Shown here: positions 55,545 to 63,547 of the stretch, piece by piece
Position numbering within the stretch: position 1 is the first letter of the stretch
How the letters are laid out: each line of letters starts with the position of its first letter
Origin: Pseudolabrys sp.
Lineage (GTDB): Bacteria; Pseudomonadota; Alphaproteobacteria; Rhizobiales; Xanthobacteraceae
NCBI GenBank assembly: GCA_009694265.1
Contig: SHVM01000005.1
Location: 1-63,547, forward strand
Length of the DNA stretch: 63,547 nt
Direction of reading: 5' to 3'
Notes under the pieces: model-generated
What the model was told of the DNA's origin: nothing
The model's database searches: none
The model's input: only the letters and a program-made list of their open reading frames with translations
Made by a program: the position numbers and the translations under genes

Positions 55545-56117
55545 TTACATCTTCGACAGCTTGGCCACGTCGACCGCCTGGGCATAAGCCAGCTTCGAGG
55601 CGGCGTCGGCCGAGCCCTGCACCTGGATCATAATTTTGTTGGCGACCAACATCATGATGTCGCCGTCGTTGGTTTGGATGCCGCGCTGATTGCCGATGCG
55701 CACCAGCTTGCCCATCGCGCCCGCCAGCGCCGGATTGTTGAGCATCGGACCGAATTGCATGATCATGGCGGAATCGCCGGTGATCGAAACTTCGACCGTG
55801 TCTCCCTTGACATTGCTGTAGCTGCGGCTTGCGGCCGAGGCCCCGCCGAACATGGCCGCGCCGACCGCGGTGGCCTGCACTTTCTCGGCCTTCCAGCCCG
55901 CAAGCGGCGGCGGCAGCAATGCCGAAAACGCCTCGGCGTTTTTCTGAGCGATCAATTGCGAGGCAAGGTCGAGCGACTGTTTGGCATTGGGCATGTCGCC
56001 CGCTTGATAGGCTTTGCGCGCGCCATCGATGGCATCGAGGATGTCGTCGGCGGCGGTCGCGGGTAAGACTAATGCGGCAAGCAAGACCGCACTCAATACG
56101 ATGCGCAGCAGTGGCAT
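55545..56117 (-). CDS. Exported protein of unknown function
   Basis: The start is the ATG at 56117 (MPLLRIVLSAVLLAALVLPA-TAAD), with GGAGGG eight bases upstream. The mature 170 residues have an N-terminal helical part (ILDAIDGARKAYQAGDMPNA) and a C-terminal domain with DTVEVSITGDSAMIMQFGPM, RGIQTNDGDIMMLVANKIMI and QVQGSADAASKLAYAQAVD. This resembles a family of periplasmic proteins seen next to transport genes in Alphaproteobacteria, but I cannot name it. It ends three bases from the convergent MBL gene and lies downstream of btuB on the same strand. Confidence 0.7.
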   Translation of the reverse strand: MPLLRIVLSAVLLAALVLPATAADDILDAIDGARKAYQAGDMPNAKQSLDLASQLIAQKNAEAFSALLPPPLAGWKAEKVQATAVGAAMFGGASAASRSYSNVKGDTVEVSITGDSAMIMQFGPMLNNPALAGAMGKLVRIGNQRGIQTNDGDIMMLVANKIMIQVQGSADAASKLAYAQAVDVAKLSKM

Positions 56118-56185
56118 GAGTCGCCCTCCAGAAAAGAATCGAGGGATTTTATCATGGATTCCCACGCCACGACTGCGGCATCGGA

Positions 56186-58318
56186 TCAATAGGTCATCCC
56201 GGCCTTAAACATGTAGTTACGGCCAGGTAGCGGGTAGGCGTTGTATTTTCCCAACACGCTGCCGGGACCATGGGGGAATGGGCTGGCGATTGCATAATCG
56301 AAGTAGCTCACATTGAAGAGGTTCTGTACCGCGAACGACCAGAAGAATTTTTCATATTCGCCGCCCAACCGCACATCAACCGTCGTGCTGGCCGGAATTT
56401 TCGGCTGCAGACTGGTCTGATCGTTATCCATGCGGCGCGATCCGGTAAATCGCAACACCCCGTCGAACACCAGCCACTTCTTCCAGACATCCCACGCGAC
56501 GCCAGCATTACCAGTCCAGCGCGAAACCAGCGGCACGTCGTTGCCGGCGAACAAGCCCTGCCGGAACACTGACCGCGTATAGGCGGCGCCGCCTTTGAAA
56601 CGCAGCTCGTCGTTTACCCGATAGCTGGCCATGGTTTCAGTGCCGTAACGGCGCGTCGGGTCTAGATTGATGTTGTTGGCTTCGAAATTCGGGCCATAGC
56701 GGAAGTGGATTTCGTCCGTCAGCATCATGTCGTAAATACTCGACTGGATATCGAGTTGGCCAAGATGCAATCGGGTGCCCGCTTCCCAGTCGTGTGAGCG
56801 CTGTGTGCGCAGATCGAACGAGGTGGGAATGCCATTGCCGTTCGTCGCCATGCCCACACGTTCATCGACATTGGGCACGCGGAAACTTGACGCCCAACGG
56901 CCGAATAGCGCGATATTCTCGTTGAAACGATGCTCGGCACCGAGGTGAAACGCCTTGTGCGTTTCAGTCGTACTGAAGGGCGTTCCTTCGACATTGACCG
57001 GGAAGCAAGGCGGGGGGCCGGGAAAGCAAGCGCCGGGCGCGTTGATGTCGAACTTGTCACGCGCGGTGAGAGACATTCCCTGGATGCGACCGCCAAACGA
57101 GATATCGGTTGTCGGCAGCACCGATACGGTCTGCAACCAATAGGCCCCGAGTGTGCTTTGCGTCAGGTCGTAACGGTCGATCGGAGGACCGCCGAGCGTT
57201 TGCGGACGATCCGAGCCGTATTTAGCGCGGTAGTAATCGATGCCGCCCGTCGCCTTCCACGGCAGACTCCCGAACGGCCGGTCGAACTGCACGCGCGGCG
57301 TAAACGACGCCGTTGTCATCGTGGTGTCGACGGCACTGTTCGGATTGGAGGTCGGAACGGTCGCAGTCGCTTTATAGTACTGCGCCAACTCTCGCTTGTA
57401 GCGAATGCCGCCATCGACGATCAGTTCCGCGCCGGGCATCAGAATCCGGGTAACCCCGGCGGTGGCGTTGAAGCCGTCTTTTTGCGAGTGGTCGAACGGC
57501 GTGGTGGCGCCGGTGCGGTTGCTGACGATCTGGTTCAATCCCGTACTAGGATCGACCTGCCGTGCACCGGGCAGGCCGATATATTGTTTGTCGGCAGAAA
57601 GTTTCAAAAACACGCTGCCTTCGGGTCCGGTGTAGCGAAGATCGCCGGTGCCATTAAATTGCCGGTAAAAATTGTTGACCCGGTAGCCGTCGGAATTGGC
57701 GCCACTGCTGTAAAAGCTCGCCGACCACGGGCCCTTGGAGCCGCTGACCGACGCATTGGCCTCGCGCTGCTTGAATGACCCGAAGCCAGCTTCCACACGC
57801 CCGCCGGTCCGCGCTCCTACCGAAGATTTGGTCACAATATTGATCGTGCCGCCGACCGCGCCATCGCCGTAAAGAATGACGCCGCTGTTGCCGCGGGTGA
57901 TTTCGATACGTTCGATGCTGTCGCGCGGAATCGACGCAATATCGACGCCGACGATATCGAGATCGGTAATGCGGCGACCATCGATGAGAATAAGCGTGTT
58001 CGAGGCGGCCGCCGCGCCGAAGCCACGCATGTCCACGACGTTGCGTGCCGCATTCACGCCGACAAACAGATTGGTGACCTGAATTCCGGGCTCGCGCGAC
58101 AGAATATCCGGCAGGGTCTGCGCGGGCGTGCGTTGAATATCCTCGGCAGTGATGATGGTCGTCGATGTGCCGACGACGCCGGTGCCAAGCCGGCTCGACG
58201 AGACATCGATCGGCGGCAAGGTCAATGTACGGTTTGGATTGTCTTGCGCGTTTGCCGCTTGCGCGAGCATAGCGGTCAGCGCCAGTGCGGCGCCGGTTAC
58301 GCGATAATGAATCCCCAT
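56186..58318 (-). CDS. btuB: TonB-dependent receptor, vitamin B12 transporter (BtuB-type)
   Basis: From the ATG at 58318 (MGIHYRVTGAALALTAMLAQ-AANA-QD) the product is 710 residues. AAGGA sits nine bases upstream. After the signal peptide come a possible TonB box (LPPIDVSS) and the plug domain (LPDILSREPGIQVTNLFVGV, LILIDGRRITDLDIVGVDIA, YGDGAVGGTINIVTKSS). The remaining 500 residues form the outer-membrane beta barrel and end in YMFKAGMTY with the C-terminal aromatic. A cobalamin riboswitch upstream identifies the likely substrate as vitamin B12 or another corrinoid. No B12 ABC transporter genes are in the window. Confidence 0.9.
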   Translation of the reverse strand: MGIHYRVTGAALALTAMLAQAANAQDNPNRTLTLPPIDVSSSRLGTGVVGTSTTIITAEDIQRTPAQTLPDILSREPGIQVTNLFVGVNAARNVVDMRGFGAAAASNTLILIDGRRITDLDIVGVDIASIPRDSIERIEITRGNSGVILYGDGAVGGTINIVTKSSVGARTGGRVEAGFGSFKQREANASVSGSKGPWSASFYSSGANSDGYRVNNFYRQFNGTGDLRYTGPEGSVFLKLSADKQYIGLPGARQVDPSTGLNQIVSNRTGATTPFDHSQKDGFNATAGVTRILMPGAELIVDGGIRYKRELAQYYKATATVPTSNPNSAVDTTMTTASFTPRVQFDRPFGSLPWKATGGIDYYRAKYGSDRPQTLGGPPIDRYDLTQSTLGAYWLQTVSVLPTTDISFGGRIQGMSLTARDKFDINAPGACFPGPPPCFPVNVEGTPFSTTETHKAFHLGAEHRFNENIALFGRWASSFRVPNVDERVGMATNGNGIPTSFDLRTQRSHDWEAGTRLHLGQLDIQSSIYDMMLTDEIHFRYGPNFEANNINLDPTRRYGTETMASYRVNDELRFKGGAAYTRSVFRQGLFAGNDVPLVSRWTGNAGVAWDVWKKWLVFDGVLRFTGSRRMDNDQTSLQPKIPASTTVDVRLGGEYEKFFWSFAVQNLFNVSYFDYAIASPFPHGPGSVLGKYNAYPLPGRNYMFKAGMTY

Positions 58319-58334
58319 GACGCAACATCCTTCG

Positions 58335-58383
58335 TTTGTGCTCGCACAAAGGCTGAGCACATCGGGTGAGACCAAACCCGATG
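58335..58383 (-). promoter_or_regulatory. Hairpins close to the btuB ribosome site
   Basis: TTTGTGC-TC-GCACAAA (58335–58350) is a perfect palindrome lying just ahead of the AAGGA of btuB, and CATCGGGT...ACCCGATG (58360–58383) is a perfect 8-bp stem. They may be part of a translation-blocking expression platform for the riboswitch. Confidence 0.4.
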
Positions 58384-58529
58384 CGAAGGACACGCTCACG
58401 AACACGCCCGTTAAGGCGCACACCGCTCACACTGTCGAAGTCGTGGGAGGAGATTCTCTCACGGCCATCGCACCGGCATTGACATCACCGCTGCGAAAGC
58501 GCGCTCCGTATGGACCTCCCGTCCACCGG

Positions 58530-58735
58530 TTAGGTGACCGCGCTGGCAGGTTTCCTGGCTCGCGGGTCGTTGCCCAGTTGCGTCCGGCCTTCCCAGTTTC
58601 CCAGTGGCCGTATGGACGCGGGCTCGCCGCTTACAGTTGCGGGGGCAGCCACGAATCGCCGCACATTCATACAGTCCGAATGCGCAGTATCCGTGTTCCC
58701 TCTTTCGTCCCCGGAGCGACCCGGGGAACCAGCAC
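58530..58735 (-). ncRNA. Cobalamin riboswitch (B12 element)
   Basis: The minus strand contains the B12 box AGCCAGGAAACCTGCC at 58545–58560 and the conserved core GGCTGCCCCCGCAACTGTAA about 80 bases before it. It also has a GGGAACACGG...CTG segment near the 5' end and a GGTTCCCCGGG/CCGGGG pairing at the outer stem. Together these define an adenosylcobalamin-type riboswitch. It ends about 210 bases before btuB. On binding corrinoid it should shut down btuB expression. Confidence 0.95.
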
Positions 58736-58740
58736 GGTTA

Positions 58741-58770
58741 AAATTTCAACTTAATGCGCGGACGAGTCAA
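58741..58770 (-). promoter_or_regulatory. Candidate promoter for the riboswitch–btuB transcript
   Basis: On the minus strand TTGACT (58770–58765) is followed at about 18 bases by an AT-rich hexamer (58746–58741). Transcription would begin at the outer edge of the riboswitch. The -10 match is poor. Confidence 0.4.
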
Positions 58771-58940
58771 GCGCCGCCTATATGCGCTTGCACATGACCT
58801 TTTCCGGCCTTCCTTTACCCGCCGTAGCGGATGTAATTCTTCGGCCGAAGGTCGGACTAGAAGCCGATCACGGATTGTTTTTTCCATAGCGCTGTGACTC
58901 GTCGTATCTTTCACCCGGTCGCCACCAGGAGAGCTTCCCC

Positions 58941-59495
58941 ATGACCCCGATCCAAGCGTTTCGCCGTGTCAGCGTATTCGCCGCCGCCGCCTTGCTCGTG
59001 ACCGCCGTCAGCATCAAGCCGGCGACGGTCTACGCCATGGGCACCGACAATCCGCCGCCAGCCGATGAGGGCAAAAAGAAGAAGAAAAAGGAAGGCAGCG
59101 CCATCGAGCAGCAGGAGCAGAAACTGACGCAGGAAAAATTCCTGCGCAATTACCGCGCCGCCCGCGATACGATCCTCGCCGGCGACTACAAGGCCGGCAT
59201 CGCCGCCATGCATGCGCTCGGCCATGACGAGCACCCGGACGTCGCCAACTACATCGGCTACGCCAACCGCAAACTTGGCAATTACGAGCAGTCCAAGGTC
59301 TGGTACGAGGCTGCGCTCAAGGCCGATCCGAACCACACGCGCACCTGGTCCTATTTCGGCATGTGGCACATGGAACAGGGCAACCGCCTCAAGGCCGAGG
59401 ATTTCCTCGCCAAGGTGAACGCCCTCTGCGGCAACACCACGTGCAAGGAGTTTATCGAACTCAGGGCCGTGATCGACGGGACGAAGAGCTACTAA
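58941..59495 (+). CDS. Exported TPR-like protein
   Basis: The 184-residue protein begins MTPIQAFRRVSVFAAAALLV with a signal peptide ending near VYA-MG, then a Lys-rich stretch (DEGKKKKKKEGSAIE) and about three TPR-like repeats (NYIGYANRKLGNYEQSKVWY, WSYFGMWHMEQGNRLKAEDF). Two cysteines near the end (LCGNTTCKEF) could form a disulfide. A role in envelope complex assembly is possible, but no partner is obvious. It is transcribed away from the riboswitch. Confidence 0.72.
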   Translation: MTPIQAFRRVSVFAAAALLVTAVSIKPATVYAMGTDNPPPADEGKKKKKKEGSAIEQQEQKLTQEKFLRNYRAARDTILAGDYKAGIAAMHALGHDEHPDVANYIGYANRKLGNYEQSKVWYEAALKADPNHTRTWSYFGMWHMEQGNRLKAEDFLAKVNALCGNTTCKEFIELRAVIDGTKSY

Positions 59496-59523
59496 CTCCG
59501 CTGCTGCGAAATTTAGACAAATG

Positions 59524-59550
59524 TCATGCCCGGCCCTGCGCCGGGCATGA
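59524..59550. terminator. Palindrome after the TPR-like gene
   Basis: TCATGCCCGG and CCGGGCATGA form a perfect 10-bp stem with a 7-base loop, 29 bases after the gene stop. No T tract follows. It may be a terminator or a dispersed repeat. Confidence 0.5.
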
Positions 59551-59651
59551 TGCTACTGGGAGGTCTCGCCTACTCCGCCTCGACAATCGAGGGCCAATTC
59601 GTATAGACGAACACCGCGCGTTCTATCGTGATAGTCCCTAGAGTTAAGTCC

Positions 59652-60434
59652 ATGAGCCGCAAGGCCCCGATTTTCGAGAAAATCGCCTTCGTCGCCAGCC
59701 AGACGCCGGAGGCGCGTGAGGCCTATGGCCAGCTGGAAAAACGTTACGGCAATTCCGATCCGGCCAAGGCCGACGTCATCGTGGCGCTGGGCGGCGACGG
59801 ACTGATGCTGCAAACCCTGCACAAGTTCATGAATTCCGGCAAGCCGATCTACGGCATGCATCGCGGCACCGTCGGCTTCCTGATGAACGAGTTCGCGCTC
59901 GACGGCCTGGTCAAGCGGCTCGCCGCCGCGCATCGGACCGTCATCCATCCGCTGGTGATGCGCGCGCGCGACGCGCAAGGCCGCATGCATGAGCATCGCG
60001 CCATCAATGAAGTGTCGCTGTTCCGCCAGAGCGCGCAGGCAGCCCACTTGCGCATTCTGATCGACGGACAAGAGCGGCTCGCCGAGCTGGTCTCGGATGG
60101 CGTGCTGGTGGCAACGCCGGCTGGCTCGACCGCCTATAACCTCTCGGCGCAGGGGCCGATCATCCCAATCAATGCCCCCCTGCTCGCGCTCACCGCCATC
60201 AGCCCGTTCCGCCCGCGGCGCTGGCGCGGCGCGCTGCTGCCGGACAAGGCCAAGGTCACCATCGAGGTGCAGGACGCCGAGAAGCGGCCGGTCGCCGCGG
60301 TCGCCGACCATGACGAGGTACGCTCGGTGCGCAGCGTCGATATCGGCATGGACCACAGTATCTCGCTCAACATGCTGTTCGATCCCGGCCACAATCTCGA
60401 TGAACGAATCCTGAGCGAGCAGTTTGGGTTCTAG
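59652..60434 (+). CDS. nadK: NAD kinase
   Basis: NadK phosphorylates NAD to NADP. The 260-residue protein has the catalytic GGDG (residues 47–50: [11 protein letters not shown]), the NAD-contact motif [12 protein letters not shown], and the glycine-rich [20 protein letters not shown]. The size is typical for alphaproteobacterial short NAD kinases. The start is the ATG at 59652; an in-frame ATG at 59628 overlaps a less suitable context. The TAG stop abuts a palindromic repeat. Confidence 0.95.
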   Translation: MSRKAPIFEKIAFVASQTPEAREAYGQLEKRYGNSDPAKADVIVALGGDGLMLQTLHKFMNSGKPIYGMHRGTVGFLMNEFALDGLVKRLAAAHRTVIHPLVMRARDAQGRMHEHRAINEVSLFRQSAQAAHLRILIDGQERLAELVSDGVLVATPAGSTAYNLSAQGPIIPINAPLLALTAISPFRPRRWRGALLPDKAKVTIEVQDAEKRPVAAVADHDEVRSVRSVDIGMDHSISLNMLFDPGHNLDERILSEQFGF

Positions 60435-60482
60435 CGCATGATCCCGAAAAGTGGGAACCGATTTTCGGACAAGATCATGCGC
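60434..60482. repeat. 49-bp palindromic repeat, copy 5 (nadK–Mo-hydroxylase spacer)
   Basis: The copy GCGCATGATCCCGAAAAGTG...ACAAGATCATGCGC is in the opposite orientation to the other four. It starts on the last base of the nadK TAG stop and ends 17 bases before the next ATG. Confidence 0.9.
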
Positions 60483-60499
60483 AAACAAAAAGAGCGTGC

Positions 60500-60985
60500 A
60501 TGACTCAAAAATTCTATTTTCAAGTCAACGGCAAACCGGTCAGCGTTGCGCTCGACAACGAAGAGACGCCGCTGCTCAACGTCTTGCGCAACGAGCTTGG
60601 CCTGATGGGTACGCGCTTCGGCTGCGGGCTTGAGCAGTGCGGCTGCTGTATGGTGCTGATCGACGGCGCACCTGAGAAATCCTGCGCGCGCCCGATCTGG
60701 AATGTCGCCGGCAAGCAAGTCACCACCATCGAGGGGATCGGAACGCCAGAGCGCCCTCATCCGCTGCAACAAGCCTTCATCGACGAGCAGGCCGGCCAGT
60801 GCGGTTATTGCCTCGCCGGCATTCTGATTTCGGCCAAGGCGCTGCTCGCGCGCAATGCGTCGCCGACGCGCGCCGAGATCGCGCTGGCGCTCGACGGCAA
60901 TATCTGCCGCTGCGGCTCGCATAACCGGATCATGCGCGCGGTGGAAAAAGCCGCCGCTCAAATGCGCGCGGGGGTACATTCATGA
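60500..60985 (+). CDS. Molybdenum hydroxylase 2Fe-2S subunit (IorA-like)
   Basis: This 161-residue protein carries two 2Fe-2S clusters. The plant-type cluster motif is GCGLEQCGCCMVLIDG with the fourth Cys in KSCARP, and the C-terminal helical cluster is GQCGYCLAGILIS...GNICRCGSHNRI. These pass electrons from the molybdenum site. The family is the small subunit of isoquinoline 1-oxidoreductase and nicotinate dehydrogenase-type enzymes. It overlaps the large subunit by four bases (ATGA). Confidence 0.93.
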   Translation: MTQKFYFQVNGKPVSVALDNEETPLLNVLRNELGLMGTRFGCGLEQCGCCMVLIDGAPEKSCARPIWNVAGKQVTTIEGIGTPERPHPLQQAFIDEQAGQCGYCLAGILISAKALLARNASPTRAEIALALDGNICRCGSHNRIMRAVEKAAAQMRAGVHS

Positions 60986-63102
60986 ACGCACCCGTGCTGC
61001 CCGGTCCGCTCAACGACAATCCGAGCCTCGACAAGTGGGTCGCGTTTCCCGCGCCCGGCAAAGTCACCGTCAACACCGGCCGCGTCGAGCTTGGCCAGGG
61101 CGTGCTCACCGCGATGGCGCAGATCGCCGCCGACGAACTCGACGTCGCCATGGCGCGCATTACCATCCGCTCCGGCGACACGGAGTTGACGCCGAATGAG
61201 GGCTACACCGCCGGCAGCCAGTCGATCCAGTTCGGCGGCGTCGCCATGCGGCAGGCTTGCGCGGATGTGCGCGCCTTGTTTCTCGACCAGGCAGCCAAAG
61301 TGCTCGCCTGCAAGGCGGGCGAGCTCACCATCCGCGACGGCAGCGTGCTGCGCAATAATGCTGCGACCGGCCAGGATTACTGGACGCTCGCGGGCGCGGT
61401 GAACCTCTCGGTCAAGGCAACCGGTAGCGGCGCTCGCAAAGCGGCCGCCAATTTCAAGACGATCGGCCAGAGCAGCGCCCGCCTCGATTTGCCGGAAAAG
61501 ATTTTCGGCGGTGCCGCCTTCATCCACGACATGGTGCTCGACGGCATGCTGCATGCCCGCGTGGTGCGCCAGCCCAACTACGGCGCCACCATCGGCTCCG
61601 TCGACGAGGCCGCGATCAAACGCGCCGCCAAGGGACCGGTCAGTTTCGTGCGCCAGGGGAATTTCCTCGCCATAGTCGGCAAGGATGAAACTGCCGTCGA
61701 TCTCGCGGGCGCGGCTGCGGTCAATCACGTCACCTGGCAACAGGTCGAAGCGCCCACCCCGCTGCAACAGGAAGCCACGTGGCTGCTGCAACGGCCTGCC
61801 GTCGATCGCATCCTCGGCGCGCCGGAGCCTGCGGACGCGCAGGGCCGCGAGCGCTTCGAGGCGACTTATACCCGCGGCCATCTGGCACATGCCTCGCTGT
61901 CGCCATCCTGCGGCCTAGCGCAATTTGACGGCAGCCATTTGGCGGTGTGGACCCATTGCCAGGGCGTCTATCCCTTGCGGGCGGCGCTGGCGCGCACGCT
62001 AAAGCTCGATGCCTCGGCGATCACCGTGCACCACGTGCAGTCATCCGGCTGCTATGGCCACAATGGCGCCGACGATGCCGCCGCCGACGCCGCCATCATC
62101 GCCATGCAGATGAAGGGCGTGCCGGTGCGCGTGCGCTGGCGCCGCGAGGAAGAATTCGTCTACGAGCCCAAAAGCCCGGCGATGGTGGTGAAAATCCGCG
62201 CACTGCTCGACGATGCCGGCAAGCCGAGCGACTGGACGCAGGAAATCTGGAGCAGCACGCATAACAAGCGGCCCGGCGGCGGCGGCAATCTTCTGGGCGC
62301 CGAAGCGCTGCCCAATCCGCCGCCCCAACCGCCGCCGGGCGACGTGCCGGAAGCCAATGGCGGCGGCGGCACCCGCAACGGCGAGCCGCTCTACGATATT
62401 ACCGCCAAGCGCATCATCCATCATCTGGTGACGGAAACGCCGGTGCGCACTTCGGCGCTGCGCGGTCTCGGCGCCATGCCGAACGTGTTCGCAATGGAAT
62501 GCTGCATCGACGAGCTGGCCGAACGCGCAGGCATTGACCCGGTCGAATACCGCCTCTCCATCACCTCCGATCCGCGCGCGCGCGCCGTGATCGAAAAAGT
62601 GGCCGCCATGGCCAATTGGCAGTCCGCACCGCCATCTGGCGGCGCCGGCCATGGCCGCGGCATTGCTTTCTCGCGCTACAAGAACCGCGCCGCTTATTCC
62701 GCATGCGTCGTCGAGCTCGACGTCGACGAAACCATCAGCCTGCGCCATGTCTGGTGCGCCACCGATGCCGGCCTGGTCATCAATCCGGACGGCGTGATCA
62801 ATCAGCTCGAAGGCGGCATCATCCAGTCGGCCAGCTGGGTGCTCAAGGAGCAGGTCCGCTTCGACAATGGCGTGAGTTCATTCGATTGGGAAACCTATCC
62901 GGTGCTGAAATTCAGCGAAGTCCCGGAAATGACCATCGAACTCATCAATACCAAGGACGAGGTCCCTCTCGGCGTCGGCGAGGTGACCGCCGGCCCGACC
63001 GCGGCGGCGATCGGTAATGCGGTCTCGCATGCGCTCGGCACGCGTATCCGCGATTTGCCGCTGACGCGCGAGCGCATTATGGCGACGCTGCTCAAAGAAT
63101 AG
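60982..63102 (+). CDS. Molybdenum hydroxylase large (molybdopterin-binding) subunit, IorB-like
   Basis: The 706-residue product belongs to the xanthine oxidase superfamily. It has GKVTVNTGRVELGQGVLTAM near the N-terminus (no Tat signal), the cofactor-proximal SGCYGHNGADDAAADAAII, RTSALRGLGAMPNVFAMECC and the catalytic glutamate in LGVGEVTAGPTAAAIGNAV near the C-terminus. The substrate would be an N-heterocycle or aldehyde hydroxylated with water oxygen. No FAD subunit gene or fused cytochrome domain is present, so the acceptor is not clear. Downstream DNA is mobile-element debris, which may have removed further genes. Confidence 0.9.
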   Translation: MNAPVLPGPLNDNPSLDKWVAFPAPGKVTVNTGRVELGQGVLTAMAQIAADELDVAMARITIRSGDTELTPNEGYTAGSQSIQFGGVAMRQACADVRALFLDQAAKVLACKAGELTIRDGSVLRNNAATGQDYWTLAGAVNLSVKATGSGARKAAANFKTIGQSSARLDLPEKIFGGAAFIHDMVLDGMLHARVVRQPNYGATIGSVDEAAIKRAAKGPVSFVRQGNFLAIVGKDETAVDLAGAAAVNHVTWQQVEAPTPLQQEATWLLQRPAVDRILGAPEPADAQGRERFEATYTRGHLAHASLSPSCGLAQFDGSHLAVWTHCQGVYPLRAALARTLKLDASAITVHHVQSSGCYGHNGADDAAADAAIIAMQMKGVPVRVRWRREEEFVYEPKSPAMVVKIRALLDDAGKPSDWTQEIWSSTHNKRPGGGGNLLGAEALPNPPPQPPPGDVPEANGGGGTRNGEPLYDITAKRIIHHLVTETPVRTSALRGLGAMPNVFAMECCIDELAERAGIDPVEYRLSITSDPRARAVIEKVAAMANWQSAPPSGGAGHGRGIAFSRYKNRAAYSACVVELDVDETISLRHVWCATDAGLVINPDGVINQLEGGIIQSASWVLKEQVRFDNGVSSFDWETYPVLKFSEVPEMTIELINTKDEVPLGVGEVTAGPTAAAIGNAVSHALGTRIRDLPLTRERIMATLLKE

Positions 63103-63187
63103 CCTGGACCACCCAATGGGGGCCGATCATGACCGCAACCATCGTGATGAATTTGAACAACATCTTATTCCCCCACCCCAAGAACGC

Positions 63188-63353
63188 TCAAACCATATTC
63201 ACCAACTTAGCTTGAGCTCCATCATCCATCTCGATGTACCTGCTCGTCGTCGTCAAACTCGCATGACCTGCTAAAGCCTGAACGTCGCGGAGTGAACCAC
63301 CAACCAACGCCACCTTCTAAGCTGCTTGTGTAATAAAACTACGTCGACCGCTC
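63188..63353 (-). pseudogene. C-terminal remnant of a tyrosine recombinase (phage-type integrase)
   Basis: Reading the minus strand towards the stop at 63188 gives SGRRSFITQAA, a TAG, then KVALVGGSLRDVQALAGHA and SLTTTSRYIEMDDGAQAKLV. The GRR (catalytic Arg region), LAGHA and SRYIE (nucleophile Tyr) elements are the C-terminal catalytic box of site-specific integrases. The gene is cut off at its upstream side where the IS3-like element begins, and a TAG interrupts the remaining frame, so it is dead. Confidence 0.75.
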
Positions 63354-63547
63354 TGACCTGACCTGGCTTTTTTGAACCAAACGTTGTGAGAGAATAGCTT
63401 GGAAAGGGGCTTGGTCATGCCGAAGAAGAGGTTTGGTGCAGAGCAGATTGTGACGCTGCTTCGTCAGATTGAAGTGTCGATGGCACAGGGCAAAGCTGCG
63501 CCTGTAGCTTGCCGGGATGCCGGTATATCGCAGCAGAGCTACGCGAT
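63354..63547 (+). mobile_element. Left end of an IS3-family insertion sequence (continues beyond window)
   Basis: The integrase frame is lost at about 63354, where TGACCTGACCTGGCTTTTTT begins, a plausible IS3-type terminal repeat starting with TG. The first transposase frame follows 63 bases on. The right end lies outside the window, so the inverted repeat and target duplication cannot be confirmed. Confidence 0.65.
63417..63547 (+). CDS. IS3-family transposase OrfA, partial
   Basis: From the ATG at 63417 the frame reads MPKKRFGAEQIVTLLRQIEV and continues SMAQGKAAPVACRDAGISQQ, the helix-turn-helix start of IS3-family OrfA (IS407-like group). It runs off the window end after 43 complete codons. 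OrfA binds the element ends and is normally joined to the DDE integrase OrfB by frameshifting. Confidence 0.9.
   Translation, partial: MPKKRFGAEQIVTLLRQIEVSMAQGKAAPVACRDAGISQQSYA

Overview
The window is 63.5 kb of GC-rich alphaproteobacterial chromosome. The evidence is the fused str–S10–spc–alpha ribosomal order, an ATP12-family F1 chaperone, a short-type NadK, RpoB and RpoC of alphaproteobacterial length, and a 49-bp palindromic repeat of the kind scattered through Hyphomicrobiales genomes. The best guess is a Xanthobacteraceae/Nitrobacteraceae-like member of Hyphomicrobiales; species cannot be fixed from the sequence alone.

Left flank (1–16.2 kb). It holds a truncated EamA exporter, a lipase-like lipoprotein gene broken by an in-frame TAG, a propionyl-CoA carboxylase beta subunit, a TPR protein and the ATP12 chaperone. 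Next comes a tightly overlapping three-gene operon for a 2-oxoacid:acceptor oxidoreductase (KorAB) with a flavin/iron-sulfur NAD(P)H partner (KorC-like). It is followed by a minus-strand run: an RluC-like pseudouridine synthase, a small exported protein, RarA and an HtrA/Deg protease. A diheme cytochrome c, again interrupted by an in-frame TAG between its two heme domains, ends this part.

Core (16.2–49.7 kb, all minus strand except vapBC). Transcription runs from high to low coordinates: tRNA-Tyr, tRNA-Gly, tRNA-Trp, secE, nusG, rplK, rplA, rplJ, rplL, rpoB, rpoC, terminator; then rpsL, rpsG, fusA, tuf; then rpsJ through rplQ, including secY, adk and rpoA, ending at a terminator. A plus-strand VapBC toxin–antitoxin pair sits between the rpoBC terminator and rpsL. 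Adk, L29, L15, L5, L3 and S19 carry low-complexity tails rich in Lys/Arg/Ala. Palindromic repeats lie between genes of these operons.

Right flank (49.7–63.5 kb). It contains an RlmB-type rRNA methyltransferase, several small exported or lipoproteins of unknown role, tRNA-Thr, a cold-shock protein, an orphan Bug-type solute-binding protein and a Tat-exported metallo-beta-lactamase-fold hydrolase. A TonB-dependent receptor is preceded by a clear cobalamin riboswitch, so it is called BtuB. NadK and a two-subunit molybdenum hydroxylase without its own FAD subunit follow. The window ends in mobile DNA: the C-terminal remnant of a tyrosine recombinase abutting the left end of an IS3-family element, which continues out of the window.

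No single region is clearly a new defence or biosynthetic system. The most unusual observations are the intact-frame amber interruptions, the KorC–KorA–KorB operon, the basic tail on adenylate kinase, and the palindromic elements in the ribosomal operons, two of which start exactly on a gene's stop codon.
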